Assembly (NCBI GenBank): GCA_017416145.1
Contig: JAFQDD010000022.1
Span: 19,054-83,053 of the forward strand
Length of the DNA: 64,000 nt
Source of the DNA: Spirochaetaceae bacterium
GTDB lineage: Bacteria > Spirochaetota > Spirochaetia > Treponematales > Treponemataceae
Reading direction: 5' to 3'
In this document: one piece after another, positions 34,364-43,337 of the stretch
Numbering within the stretch: the first letter of the stretch is position 1
Layout of the letters: the number at the start of each line of letters is the position of its first letter
Position numbers and translations under genes: made by a program
Notes under the pieces: model-generated
Database searches by the model: none
The model's input: only the letters and a program-made list of their open reading frames with translations
What the model was told of the DNA's origin: nothing

Positions 34364-34394
34364 TAGTTTAAGGCTATGTCCGTAAATAGTGTTG
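34364..34394. repeat. Left target duplication and left terminal repeat of the IS1595 transposon
   Basis: TAGTTTAA (34364-34371) is the left copy of the 8-bp target duplication. The 23-bp terminal repeat (34372-34394) starts GGCTATGTCCGTAAA and matches the reverse complement of 37000-37022 at 22 of 23 positions. The outer part also pairs with 34407-34419, forming a hairpin that may block read-through. Confidence 0.9.
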
Positions 34395-34432
34395 CTAAAC
34401 ATAAAAACGGACAAGCCTTATTCTTTTTAATC

Positions 34433-34936
34433 TTAAATACCTAAAAGTTCTCTTATCTTTGATTTTGTATCTTCAAAAGAAATACCACCTTCCCTTGAAA
34501 TACATTCACAAGCCCATCTATTAAAGTTTGAAACAAAATCTCTAACACCATTATAGTCTATTGTACTGATAGGAACAAAATCTGTGTATGCTTTATTCAA
34601 ATCTGAAACTGTACGTCTATGAAAATCATCGAATGAATCTTCCATTGATTTCCATACGTGATTATAAAGCTTGTTAAATTCTGGGTATTTATTTGTTCCT
34701 TTTACTTTCGGAACATCATCAAATCCTTTTCTGGCGGAAGCCACCCAACCTTCAAAATTTTCTTCGTAATGGTTCTGACCTTTGTAATAATAAAGCTTTA
34801 TCAAGTGTGCGTGTCTTACAGAACGTAAACTGTCTAATTGGGAAATTATTACATTCCAAGGCTGAGACATTTCACGCAAATGTGCAGAACTATCATAGAT
34901 TTCTTGAAAATCATAATCTTCACCTATCTTATTCAT
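34433..34936 (-). CDS. Transposon cargo protein of unknown function
   Basis: This protein is about 167 aa, starting at MNKIGEDYDFQ, preceded by GAGGTAATAATT. It is helix-rich, cytoplasmic and without signal or membrane segments. It contains many aromatic and charged residues (LIKLYYYKGQNHYEENFEGW, NHVWKSMEDSFDDFHRRTVS) and ends SFEDTKSKIRELLGI. I do not recognise the family. It is divergent from the leucine-rich-repeat gene across a 12-bp palindrome, and both lie inside the IS1595 element. Confidence 0.6.
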   Translation of the reverse strand: MNKIGEDYDFQEIYDSSAHLREMSQPWNVIISQLDSLRSVRHAHLIKLYYYKGQNHYEENFEGWVASARKGFDDVPKVKGTNKYPEFNKLYNHVWKSMEDSFDDFHRRTVSDLNKAYTDFVPISTIDYNGVRDFVSNFNRWACECISREGGISFEDTKSKIRELLGI

Positions 34937-34970
34937 AATTATTACCTCTTTCAATTTTAAATATTAACAT

Positions 34971-35018
34971 ACAATTAGCTATAAATCAGCAACTTTTCAG
35001 TTTTTGATAGCTAATTGT
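34971..35018. promoter_or_regulatory. Long inverted repeat between the divergent cargo genes
   Basis: ACAATTAGCTAT (34971-34982) and ATAGCTAATTGT (35007-35018) are perfect 12-bp arms 24 nt apart, ending 5 bp before the leucine-rich-repeat gene start. It may be an operator shared by the two divergent genes or a structured RNA leader. Confidence 0.55.
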
Positions 35019-35023
35019 TTATT

Positions 35024-35926
35024 ATGAAGATAGTATTCAAAGATTCAAAAATTGAAAACGGTATAATAAAAGTCAGTTTGGATGGTGGGTTTACATTTAC
35101 TGATTACGAAATCGCAGATGTAAAAGAATCTGGCATCCCTTTGGACAGTTCGCAGGCTTTTGATAAAATCCAGATTAAAGGTTCTGCGAATGTCCTTAAA
35201 AACCTTGATGTAGTATCAAGTATAAATACGCTTTATGAAAGCGACCTCTTACCAGAAGACATTACTGGTATTGTTCTTAAAGATTTCAATGGTAAATTTG
35301 ATAACAGCCTTTTACAAAAGTATCCAAATTTAAAAAACCTAAGTATACAGAATGGTGTTATTGGTAGTAATGCTTTCACTAGTTGTAGTTTAACAAGCCT
35401 TACTATTGGAAATGGTGTAACTTCTATTGGTGAGAATGCTTTCATTGGTAATTCAAAGCTTGAAAGCATTACTATTCCAGATAGTGTAGCTTCTATTGGT
35501 CAACAGGCTTTCTGTGGTTGTACAAGCCTTAAAAGTATTGTTATTCCAGATAGCGTTACTTCTATTGGTGATTGGGTTTTCTATTGTTGTTCAAAGCTTG
35601 AAAGCATTACTATTCCAAATAATGTGAGTATAACTTCTATTAGTGAGAATGCTTTCTATGGTTGTTCAAGTCTTAAAAGTATTATTATCCCAGATAATGT
35701 AACTTCAATTGGTAAGGATGCTTTCAGGGAGTGTACAAGTTTAACAAGTGTAACACTTGGAAATGGCGTAACATTTATTGGTGAGGCAGCTTTCTGTGCT
35801 TGTAGAAATCTTAAAATAATCAACTACAAAGGAACCGAAGAACAATGGAACGCAATTGATAAGGGTGATGAATGGAATGTCTATTGTCCTTCCGACATGG
35901 TAATCAATTACAATTACCAAGGTTAA
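35024..35926 (+). CDS. BspA/TpLRR-type leucine-rich-repeat protein (transposon cargo)
   Basis: This 300-aa protein has an N-terminal domain of about 105 residues, then about six LRR_5 repeats of 23-25 residues (SLTIGNGVTSIGENAFIGN, SITIPDSVASIGQQAFCGC, SIVIPDSVTSIGDWVFYCC and similar). The usual capping segment YKGTEEQWNAI follows. Treponemal and Tannerella BspA-type repeats are usually exported and bind host or bacterial ligands. This one has no signal peptide, so it is probably cytoplasmic. The ATG at 35024 is chosen; no ribosome site is obvious. It is carried inside the IS1595 element. Confidence 0.85.
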   Translation: MKIVFKDSKIENGIIKVSLDGGFTFTDYEIADVKESGIPLDSSQAFDKIQIKGSANVLKNLDVVSSINTLYESDLLPEDITGIVLKDFNGKFDNSLLQKYPNLKNLSIQNGVIGSNAFTSCSLTSLTIGNGVTSIGENAFIGNSKLESITIPDSVASIGQQAFCGCTSLKSIVIPDSVTSIGDWVFYCCSKLESITIPNNVSITSISENAFYGCSSLKSIIIPDNVTSIGKDAFRECTSLTSVTLGNGVTFIGEAAFCACRNLKIINYKGTEEQWNAIDKGDEWNVYCPSDMVINYNYQG

Positions 35927-36954
35927 GCCGAAATAACTGGAATTGAAGGTCTAAGTGGAATTTCCTTACTTAGACTTTTTTTATTTGTAGTAAAACAGAA
36001 ATCGGCAAAAATAGAAGTCTTTTCGGCATAGCTTTCCTTAGCGTAATTTACGAAGTTATGCCAAATCAAATAGTTGTTCAAGTATTTTGTAGAAACGCCG
36101 TGAAATCTTCTAATCCAATTTTTAAGGATGCTATGGTAACTGTTAATATGCTGGATGTGGTAGATTCCCAACTTAGATTTTCCTGTCTTTAGTTTTATCA
36201 GTTCCAAGCTGTTTGTATTTGCAAAGTCATTGTATGCCCTTGTATCGTCAGTGCATAAAATAGAATTTGCAGAAATACGACCGTCGAAAGCATGATGGAT
36301 GTCCTTTGTTCCGACTTTTCCTAAATTGGTGATTTTAGCGATAGAAAGTCCATTGCGATTTACGGCACAAGGGACACATACTTTTTCGTGTGAAAGACCA
36401 CGAAGATGTGTCTGCTTTCCACGCTTGTGTGCTTTGCGTGGCATAACAAAATTTGTAGATTTCTTGTGATTTCCTTTGAAAGAAATGGCAAAGAAAGTTT
36501 CGTCTGCTTCTACGATTCCGTCCAATTTTACGTCAGAAGCCATGTTCTGCAAAGCGTCCAAGATTTTATGTCGCCAAATAAAAGCAGTGTCTTTATTGAT
36601 GCCACAGATTTCTGCAGACTTGCGAACTGTGAAGCCGTTCATCATACAGTCGATGTATTTTTTCCAAGTAGCGAATGACTTTTTAGAAGAAAATGTGATA
36701 GTATTGTTTCTGGAAGTAAAAGTCTTGTGGCAGTCCTTACACATGAAACGCTGCATTAAGCCTTTATGACCGTTTTTCTTGATGTTAAACGAACTGCAGT
36801 GTGGACAAGAAATTCCGTTTTCGGCTTTCTTGGACAAAAGAAAATCCTCGAATCCGTTGTAATTGAAATCAAGGGATTCAAGGAATTGTTTTACGGAATT
36901 CAAGTCTGCTTTTGAAAGTGTCTTTAATGTCTGGAAAAGTTCGCTTAATGTCAT
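35923..36954 (-). CDS. IS1595-family (ISXO2-like) transposase
   Basis: This 343-aa transposase has an N-terminal zinc ribbon with Cys50, Cys53, Cys72 and Cys75 (CPHC...CKDC), a helix-turn-helix (KSAEICGINKDTAFIWRHKI) and an ISXO2-like DDE core. The core has Asp151 in VEADETFF, Asp236/237 in CTDDTRAY and the family signature RRFHGVSTKYLNNYLIWHNF. Its end overlaps the leucine-rich-repeat gene by 4 bp, convergently. It appears intact and should act on the 23-bp ends of this element. Confidence 0.92.
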   Translation of the reverse strand: MTLSELFQTLKTLSKADLNSVKQFLESLDFNYNGFEDFLLSKKAENGISCPHCSSFNIKKNGHKGLMQRFMCKDCHKTFTSRNNTITFSSKKSFATWKKYIDCMMNGFTVRKSAEICGINKDTAFIWRHKILDALQNMASDVKLDGIVEADETFFAISFKGNHKKSTNFVMPRKAHKRGKQTHLRGLSHEKVCVPCAVNRNGLSIAKITNLGKVGTKDIHHAFDGRISANSILCTDDTRAYNDFANTNSLELIKLKTGKSKLGIYHIQHINSYHSILKNWIRRFHGVSTKYLNNYLIWHNFVNYAKESYAEKTSIFADFCFTTNKKSLSKEIPLRPSIPVISA

Positions 36955-36999
36955 ACATTAAATAATGTAGTGCGAATTTTCTAAAAGTCAGCTAAAAAA

Positions 37000-37030
37000 C
37001 AACACTTTTTACGGACATAGCCTAGTTTAA
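37000..37030. repeat. Right terminal repeat and right target duplication of the IS1595 transposon
   Basis: The 23-bp terminal repeat is 37000-37022, and TAGTTTAA (37023-37030) repeats the left target duplication exactly. Confidence 0.9.
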
Positions 37031-37052
37031 AACAAATATATTCTCATGTTAG

Positions 37053-37107
37053 AAGCGTTAAGGAATATTCACTCTTGAGAGTCAAATTCTTTAACGCTTT
37101 TTTTTGC
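37053..37107 (+). terminator. Rho-independent terminator
   Basis: AAGCGTTAAGGAAT and ATTCTTTAACGCTT pair with one G-T wobble and lead into T8. The rightward gene it once served has apparently been displaced; the IS1595 insertion lies directly upstream. Confidence 0.75.
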
Positions 37108-37181
37108 AAGATTAAACTATTGTGCTGAATAATTTTTTTGTTGGAAGAGTTTATTAGTAGAATATATATTTTGGAGGATGT

Positions 37182-40100
37182 ATGAAAAAATATTTAAAAT
37201 GGATTGTCACATTATTGATTGTAGCAAGTATTTTTGGAGTTTATGGTTGTAAACAGGAGTCAGAACCTATATCTATTGATAAAACAGCTCCTGCAAATAT
37301 TGGAAAATTGGAGATTGTAGCAAGTAACGGAACAGCAATTTTAAGTTGGACAAATCCAAGCGATTCTGATTTTAGTGGTGTTGAGCTTTCAATGAATCCA
37401 GCAACAAGTTCCTTGTCTAATTCGATAATTATTCCGAAAGATTCAAAAAGTTTTTCAATTTCAGGATTAACAAATGGAACAGAGTATACATTTACTGTGA
37501 AATCAGTTGATACAAGCGGAAATAAAAGCGGTGGTGTTATTGTTAAAATTAAACCAGAAATAAAACCAAAGGATGCTTTAAAAATTTTACTTTCACAAAG
37601 TCCAACAGAAAAAACAAATCAAGATATTGTGATTTCTGTAGAAACTGAAACAGATACAGAAAGCGAAATTTTGCAAATTACATATGTGGAAAACATTGTT
37701 GCAGATATAGATGAAGTTCTAAAAGGCACAGATATTACGGATTCAAGGGAAATCATTGTTTCTGAAAACAGCTCATATACTGTTGCTGCAACAGATACTG
37801 CTGGACGACGAGAACTTGAATTTATTGAAATCTCAAACATTGATAAAGATGCTCCTGGACAGATTGAAAACTTAGATACTACTTTCTCACGAGCAAAAAA
37901 TTCGATAATTTTGACTTGGTCTAATCCTAAAGATCCAGATATTGAAAAAATAGTAGTTACATATGACACAAATGGAGAAAAAACGGAAACATTTGAGATT
38001 GAAGGTTCTTGTACATCAACCGAGATTCCAAATATTCCAGTAAATGATGATGTAACGTATAATATTTCTGTTAAAGTTAAAGATGATGTAGGAAATATTG
38101 GTAGTGAAGTAAAAACATCTGTAATTGCAGAATATGCGACAGTTACAAAAGTTAGTCTTTCTTCTAGTAAAGTAAAACTTGGAACTTCAGGTTCTATAAC
38201 AGCAACAATTATTGGAAGTAAATTTGACAAGCGAGGAGAAACAGTAATCAAGTTGATAAATTCGTCAAATGAAGTAATTGATGAAATAGATGTACCTCTT
38301 GAGTCAAATAATGAAGACGGAACTGAGTTTAAAGTAGATTTTGATATTCCTTCTACAGATGGTACTTATACAATAGCAATCTTTTTTGAAGGAATAAAAG
38401 AAAGAAAAGAAGGTGAATTACTAGTTTATGGTTCATTAGAAATAACAGAGATTATTATTCCAAAAGCAGGAGAAAGTTTCAAAGGAGAGAATATTCCTAT
38501 AAGTATTATTGGAAAGAACTTTAAATCTCCAGATGTTGATGTGTCAAAGTTTGAAGGAGATGCTGAAAATTTCCAAATAATTAGTGATACAAAAGTTACA
38601 GCGGAAGTAAAATGCCCAACTGGAGTTGGAAAAAACACAATAAAAATAAGTTATGATTCAGAATCTAAAGAAGCTGAACTAGAAGTAGTTGAAGCATCTA
38701 AATGTTTTACTGTAGGTGATGTTTTGTTTACAGATGGTACTCGTATGAAAGCTGAAAATGTAGAGTTTGGAATACCAAATGAAATGGTAAGCAAAGCCTT
38801 TGCCGTGATTGTTTCAGCTCCTTATGGTGGTGGATCTGGAAAAGCTGTGGGATTGAAAAAATCTTCACAAGTATCTTGGGCACCAACAGGAACAATAGGT
38901 TATAATACTCATTTTACTGATATTGAAATTAAAGTAAATTCAGAAGAATCTACTTCATTTACAGGAGATTTAGAAGGAAGTGATAATTGGGAATATATTT
39001 GTAGTATAGATCCAGAAGGTAGTGAAAATGCTGCAGTCAACTATCCAGCATTTGATTTTGCTAATAATTATGGTGTAACAGCAAATCTTTGTGGGACAAA
39101 TTATGAGGAAGGATGGTATGTACCTAGTTTGGCAGAATTGTACGAAATAAAAAATAATGAAACTCTTATACAAGACTCTTTAAATTTAGTAAGAGGACCT
39201 TCTCTTAATTATTATTATTGGAGTTCTTCTGTAAAATCTGGTTCAGATTCTCACAAAGCTTGGCGATTAAAATTAAGTGATTTGAAACCAAGTGGAATGA
39301 CTAAGAGTAGTAATGACCATGTATTAGCCTTTCATTTAGTTAATTCAGAAGATTTTTCTGAATATGTGGTTTCAACCGTACCAGAAATTGAAAGCGTCTT
39401 AATTTCTTCTGTAGCAGAGGGATATACAGGTGAAGTGCCAGTTACGATTCTTGGTAAAAATCTTATAGGACATCCTATTACTTGTGATGATGAAACTTTT
39501 AAAACTGTAAAATATAGTAATTCAAAGGTTACAGCCACTATTTATTGCGATGGAATTATTGAAGACACTCAAATTACACTAACGTGTGGTTCATCAAGTG
39601 GAACAGGAGTGTTGAAAGTTGTAGATAGTTCTAAAATCTTTAATATTGGAGATATCTTGTTTACAGATGGTACGCGTATAAAAATGGAAGATGCACAATA
39701 TGGAATACCAGATGAGAAACTAAGTAAAGCATTTGCAGTAATCGTATCTGTTTCATATGATGGTGGAATAGGAAAAGCAATTGGTTTACAAAAATCCCAT
39801 TCGAAATTAGCTTGGGCTTCTACAGGCACAACTGGATATACTGAAGACTTTACAGAAATAAAATGTAGAAAAGATTCAAACGTCGCTAGTGTCGCAATGT
39901 TTGAGGGTGATTTAGAGGGAAGTGATAACTGGGATTATATTTGTAAAATTGATCCAACAGGAACTCAAGATGCAGCCACAAATTATCCTGTTTTCCATTT
40001 TGCAAATACATATGGTGTAGAAAACAATCTATCAGATACAGAGTTTGTGGATGGATGGTATATACCAAGCGCACCAGAGCTATGTGCTATAGTAAATAAT

Positions 40101-41273
40101 TTAGAAGAAATAGAAACAGCTTTGGAATATGCTTTGGGAAGTGTACTCGGAGAAGATTGGTATTGGACTTCTTCTACTTTTAATGCTACTAATATTTTAA
40201 GAGTTAGTTTTAGCAAAGACACAGTTGAAGGAGAAGACAAAGCCTTAAGTGATAATGCATTTGGTATTGCGTTTAGAAATGTTAATCCTGAAGATTTTAG
40301 TGTTTATGATATTGATAGTAATCCTGTAATTCAAGATGTTGAAATAATGTCAGTTGCTGAAGGATATATAGGAAAAGTTATGGTATCAATTACTGGAGAA
40401 AATCTAAAAGGAAAAGAAGTCATATGTGATGATGTAACTTTTGGAGATGTAAATTATGTGTGTGATACAAGAATTACAGCAACAATCTCTTCTGATGGAG
40501 TAGTTGGAGAAAAGGTAATTAAAGTGTCATGTGGTTCATCTAGTAGTTCTGGAATTTTCAGAGTTGTTTCTTCCGAAAAATGTTTTGCAATTGGGGACAT
40601 AATTCTTACAAACGGAGAAAAAGTTTCAGTAAATGATTTGATCAATTATACAATTGATGAAAATAATAAACCTATAGGAGTTGTTGCTTCACTTGGATAC
40701 AATGGAGGAACTGGAAAAATTGTGGGAATCAAAAAATCTTCAGCTTTGATGTGGGCTTCAAGTGAAGTTAATGGATTCAAGAAGCACTTCAGTAAAATAA
40801 GATGCAAGGCCACTTCGGATGATGCCATTACTGCAACTTTTGAGAGTAAATATGATTTAGAAGGGTTTGATAATTGGGATTATATTTGTAGTTTGGATTT
40901 TGATGGTGTTCAAGATGCAGAAACAAATTATCCAGCCTTTGATTTTGCACAAAAATATGGGGCAACAGCAGGTTTAAGTGAAACAAACTATGCAAATGGA
41001 TGGTATATACCTACTTTGAAAGAATTGTGTGATTTATATAAAAACAAGGATACAATCCAAAAATCCTTAACAATGGTAGCCGGATTTGATATTGGAAGTT
41101 CCTTTTATTGGACATCTTCGCAAGGTGGTTGGGAACAAGAAGTTTATAGAATAGATTTCAGCGATGCTGACATTGATGGAGAAGGTAAAGACAGTTCTCC
41201 TTTGAATTATAAAGGACCAAAGGCAGGAGGTGGAGCTGAAGTTTTAGTTTTTCAAAATTGTTTTGCTATGTAG
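37182..41273 (+). CDS. Giant modular lipoprotein with three repeated IPT plus Lcl-type modules
   Basis: This 1363-aa lipoprotein has lipobox VYGC (Cys23). Fibronectin type III-like domains lie at about 30-125 and 220-310, with a third Ig/IPT-like domain to about 500. Then a unit is repeated three times, at about 505, 816 and 1131. Each starts CFTVGDVLFTDG or similar, contains AFAVIVS, SDNWEYIC, NYPAFDFANNYG and ends with a GWYVPSLAEL...YYWSSS motif of DUF1566/Lcl-like domains. IPT/TIG-like segments (VPVTILGKNLIG) link them. It is probably displayed on the outer surface; adhesion is inferred, not shown. A ribosome site (TTGGAGGATGT) supports the start. Confidence 0.75.
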   Translation: MKKYLKWIVTLLIVASIFGVYGCKQESEPISIDKTAPANIGKLEIVASNGTAILSWTNPSDSDFSGVELSMNPATSSLSNSIIIPKDSKSFSISGLTNGTEYTFTVKSVDTSGNKSGGVIVKIKPEIKPKDALKILLSQSPTEKTNQDIVISVETETDTESEILQITYVENIVADIDEVLKGTDITDSREIIVSENSSYTVAATDTAGRRELEFIEISNIDKDAPGQIENLDTTFSRAKNSIILTWSNPKDPDIEKIVVTYDTNGEKTETFEIEGSCTSTEIPNIPVNDDVTYNISVKVKDDVGNIGSEVKTSVIAEYATVTKVSLSSSKVKLGTSGSITATIIGSKFDKRGETVIKLINSSNEVIDEIDVPLESNNEDGTEFKVDFDIPSTDGTYTIAIFFEGIKERKEGELLVYGSLEITEIIIPKAGESFKGENIPISIIGKNFKSPDVDVSKFEGDAENFQIISDTKVTAEVKCPTGVGKNTIKISYDSESKEAELEVVEASKCFTVGDVLFTDGTRMKAENVEFGIPNEMVSKAFAVIVSAPYGGGSGKAVGLKKSSQVSWAPTGTIGYNTHFTDIEIKVNSEESTSFTGDLEGSDNWEYICSIDPEGSENAAVNYPAFDFANNYGVTANLCGTNYEEGWYVPSLAELYEIKNNETLIQDSLNLVRGPSLNYYYWSSSVKSGSDSHKAWRLKLSDLKPSGMTKSSNDHVLAFHLVNSEDFSEYVVSTVPEIESVLISSVAEGYTGEVPVTILGKNLIGHPITCDDETFKTVKYSNSKVTATIYCDGIIEDTQITLTCGSSSGTGVLKVVDSSKIFNIGDILFTDGTRIKMEDAQYGIPDEKLSKAFAVIVSVSYDGGIGKAIGLQKSHSKLAWASTGTTGYTEDFTEIKCRKDSNVASVAMFEGDLEGSDNWDYICKIDPTGTQDAATNYPVFHFANTYGVENNLSDTEFVDGWYIPSAPELCAIVNNLEEIETALEYALGSVLGEDWYWTSSTFNATNILRVSFSKDTVEGEDKALSDNAFGIAFRNVNPEDFSVYDIDSNPVIQDVEIMSVAEGYIGKVMVSITGENLKGKEVICDDVTFGDVNYVCDTRITATISSDGVVGEKVIKVSCGSSSSSGIFRVVSSEKCFAIGDIILTNGEKVSVNDLINYTIDENNKPIGVVASLGYNGGTGKIVGIKKSSALMWASSEVNGFKKHFSKIRCKATSDDAITATFESKYDLEGFDNWDYICSLDFDGVQDAETNYPAFDFAQKYGATAGLSETNYANGWYIPTLKELCDLYKNKDTIQKSLTMVAGFDIGSSFYWTSSQGGWEQEVYRIDFSDADIDGEGKDSSPLNYKGPKAGGGAEVLVFQNCFAM

Positions 41274-41367
41274 ATAATATATAAAAATTACTGAATAATC
41301 ACATATTATATAATACAGATGTGATGTATGGTGAAATGTAGTTAGTAAATTAGCAAGAAAAACACAA

Positions 41368-41412
41368 AAACAATCGCCGACTTGAAAATTTAAGGTAGGC
41401 GATTGTTTTTTT
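41368..41412 (+). terminator. Terminator after the giant lipoprotein
   Basis: AAACAATCGCC and GGCGATTGTTT form an 11-bp stem and run into T residues, 95 bp after the stop. Confidence 0.85.
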
Positions 41413-41466
41413 ACTTTAATGTTTCAAGAACGTAAAGAATGACAAGTTGATGCCCATATTTAAAAT

Positions 41467-41921
41467 GGTTATGTCCGTAAAAACGGTTGATTTTATTTGA
41501 CGTTCAGAAATTTTGCCCTATCTTATAATACGTGGCAAGATTAAATGAATTATTCAAAAACCAGATTGCGTCAGATTCTATTTTATGTTGTGACGGTGCA
41601 AACGCTTATAGGAAATTTGCTTCTAAGAATAGCTTAGACTTAATACAGTTAAAATCTGGCAAGTCAAAAGTAGGAAACTTTCACATTCAGCACATAAATG
41701 CTTATTATAGTAGCTTGAAAAACTGGATAAACCGTTTCCACGGTGTAGCTACCAAGTGTTTGAATAACTATTTGGTATGGAATAACTTTGTGAATTATGC
41801 TAAAGAAAGCTATAATGAAAAGGAACAGATTTTAACTGATTTTATTTTTACTACAGAAAAGAAAATTCTTTGTAAGAACATTCCAGTTAGGAATCCAATT
41901 CCAGTTCGTATGGTAGGTTAA
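41467..41921 (+). pseudogene. Truncated IS1595 element
   Basis: A terminal-repeat-like sequence (41467-41489, GGTTATGTCCGTAAA...) similar to the ends of the complete element lies 42 bp upstream of a frame. That frame encodes only the C-terminal third of an ISXO2-like transposase: CCDGANAYRKFASKNSLDLI and NRFHGVATKCLNNYLVW. The zinc ribbon and first catalytic aspartate are missing. The protein differs clearly from the intact transposase, so this is a different, older copy. No right end is visible. Confidence 0.8.
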
Positions 41922-42086
41922 TATTTAAAAGTCTGGATATAACTTTCTTTACAGGGTAAAAGTTGAATAAGTTATAATATTTAAATCGGAAATGGAGGGA
42001 GGTTCTACAATATTTGAAGAACCGAAATAAAGGTGGGTCAAGGGTTAAAGTGATAATATAACTGCTTGATTCAAAACGATGGATTA

Positions 42087-42391
42087 CCGCGTTGTATGGC
42101 TATATCTGTGTCGTAATCGTATTCTGTCATTAGCATGTTTTCTACCTCGGTTGCAAATCCTTTTCAAGTTGTTGAATTGTTTCTAGTGATAAACCAGTAA
42201 TCGTAGCGATTTTTTCTATAGAATCCCCGAATGAAAGTAGCATCCTAGCTGTTTCAACAGCTTTTTCATACGCACCTTGACTTATACCTTGCTGCAACCC
42301 CTTGCTTAAGCCGTCTTCGTAAGCTTCTTCTCGTTGTACTGCTATGTCTGTGTCGTAATCGTATTCTGTCATTAGCATGTTTTCTACCTCA
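42087..42391 (-). pseudogene. Tandem 3' fragments of the Rpn nuclease gene
   Basis: The segment 42142-42378 encodes MLMTEYDYDTDIAVQREEAY, a QQGISQGAYEK linker and a helix-turn-helix-like end, IATITGLSLETIQQLEKDLQ. This copies only the C-terminal quarter of the intact gene next to it. A further, shorter piece of the same start (MLMTEYDYDTDIAIQRG) lies at 42087-42141. Each unit's stop codon (TAG) falls inside the next unit's ACCGAGGTAGAAAACATG junction, read in another frame. These look like leftover tandem duplications or alternative 3' cassettes. Confidence 0.65.
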
Positions 42392-42392
42392 G

Positions 42393-43337
42393 CTACAAAT
42401 CCTTTGAAAGTTGTTGAATTGTTTCTCCTGATAAACCAGTAACAGTTGAGATTTGTTCAATAGAAAGTCCTAGGTGAAAAAGATTTTTAGCTGTTTCCAA
42501 TTTTTCTTGATACATACCCTGCTTTATGCCCTGACTTATGCCTTGACTAATTCCCTGAGATATGCCCTGTTGAAGACCCTTGCTTAAGCCGTCTTCGTAA
42601 GCTTCTTCTCGTTGTACTGCTATATCTGTGTCGTAATCGTATTCTGTCATTAGCATGTTTTCTACCTCAGTTGATTTTCTTGCTAAGTAGTCGGACAAAA
42701 AACCTTCTTTTATCGCTTGTGAAATCGCTGTTGTAAATGGGTCGTCTGTGCCAGAGTCGATGGACTTTCTAACTAGCTCTATAAACTCTGAATATTGGTC
42801 TAAAACCTTACAGCGTTTTAAGATAGGATTTCCTTTGTCTATATTAATATTAACAACTTTTACTGTAATTTCAAGTGGAAAATTTGCGAAATCGGCGGAA
42901 TATTTTTGTTCAGGAAGCATAAAAGCGTCTGACAATTTCAAAGTTTTTTCTAGTGGAAAGTCCTCTTTTCCGTTGTAGAAAACGTAGAATTCTGGAAGGG
43001 GGATTTTCACAAGTCTTTTTCCGAACTTATTCTTTGTTTTCACAACTTTTTCGTAGATTCGAGCGATGTATTCCAAAATCCGAAATGGCATATTTTCGTT
43101 GATGGTGGATTGATGCTCGATTAGAACAACGATTTTGTTATCGATAAGCATTGCGATGTCGTTGTAATATTTCATATAAAGCACTTGTTCAATCATAACA
43201 GGTTTTACTTCTGTGGTCTTGTAATCAAGGTTTGTTTCGTGAAGTGCGTTGTAAAGCGAAACAAAGTTTTCCTTCGCTGTAATGTCCTTTGCAAACAAAT
43301 CCACAAAAACAGAGTCTTTGTAATTACGATTTTTCAT
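42393..43337 (-). CDS. Rpn-family PD-(D/E)XK nuclease / putative transposase
   Basis: This 314-aa protein of the recombination-promoting nuclease family has an N-terminal KDSVFVDLFAKDITAKENFV and a PD-(D/E)XK core, NDIAMLIDNKIVVLIEHQST, with Asp, Glu and Gln as expected. MPFRILEYIARIYEKVV and the SDYLARKSTEVENMLMTEYD helix follow. A QGIS/QGIK tetrapeptide repeat (12-bp units, four here plus QGMYQ) precedes a C-terminal helix-turn-helix-like end. E. coli Rpn proteins promote RecA-independent DNA transfer. Fragments of the same gene lie at 42087 and 63602. Confidence 0.85.
   Translation of the reverse strand: MKNRNYKDSVFVDLFAKDITAKENFVSLYNALHETNLDYKTTEVKPVMIEQVLYMKYYNDIAMLIDNKIVVLIEHQSTINENMPFRILEYIARIYEKVVKTKNKFGKRLVKIPLPEFYVFYNGKEDFPLEKTLKLSDAFMLPEQKYSADFANFPLEITVKVVNINIDKGNPILKRCKVLDQYSEFIELVRKSIDSGTDDPFTTAISQAIKEGFLSDYLARKSTEVENMLMTEYDYDTDIAVQREEAYEDGLSKGLQQGISQGISQGISQGIKQGMYQEKLETAKNLFHLGLSIEQISTVTGLSGETIQQLSKDL

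Larger units (their letters stand above)
34372..37022 (-). mobile_element. Complete IS1595-family transposon with two cargo genes
   Basis: The 2651-bp element is bounded by 23-bp inverted repeats and flanked on both sides by TAGTTTAA. IS1595 elements make 8-bp target duplications, so the match is exact. It carries an intact ISXO2-like transposase (35923-36954) and two divergent passenger genes: an unknown 167-aa protein (34433-34936) and a leucine-rich-repeat protein (35024-35926). Perfect duplications imply a recent insertion. Confidence 0.9.

Noticed and set aside
34971..35018. Integron attC site
   Set aside because: The arms are perfect but the GTTRRRY/RYYYAAC boxes and the usual cassette layout are lacking. 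The site also lies between divergent genes.
42480..42610. CRISPR-like short repeats
   Set aside because: The 12-bp repeats are in frame and encode QGIS/QGIK tetrapeptides of an Rpn protein. There are no spacers.
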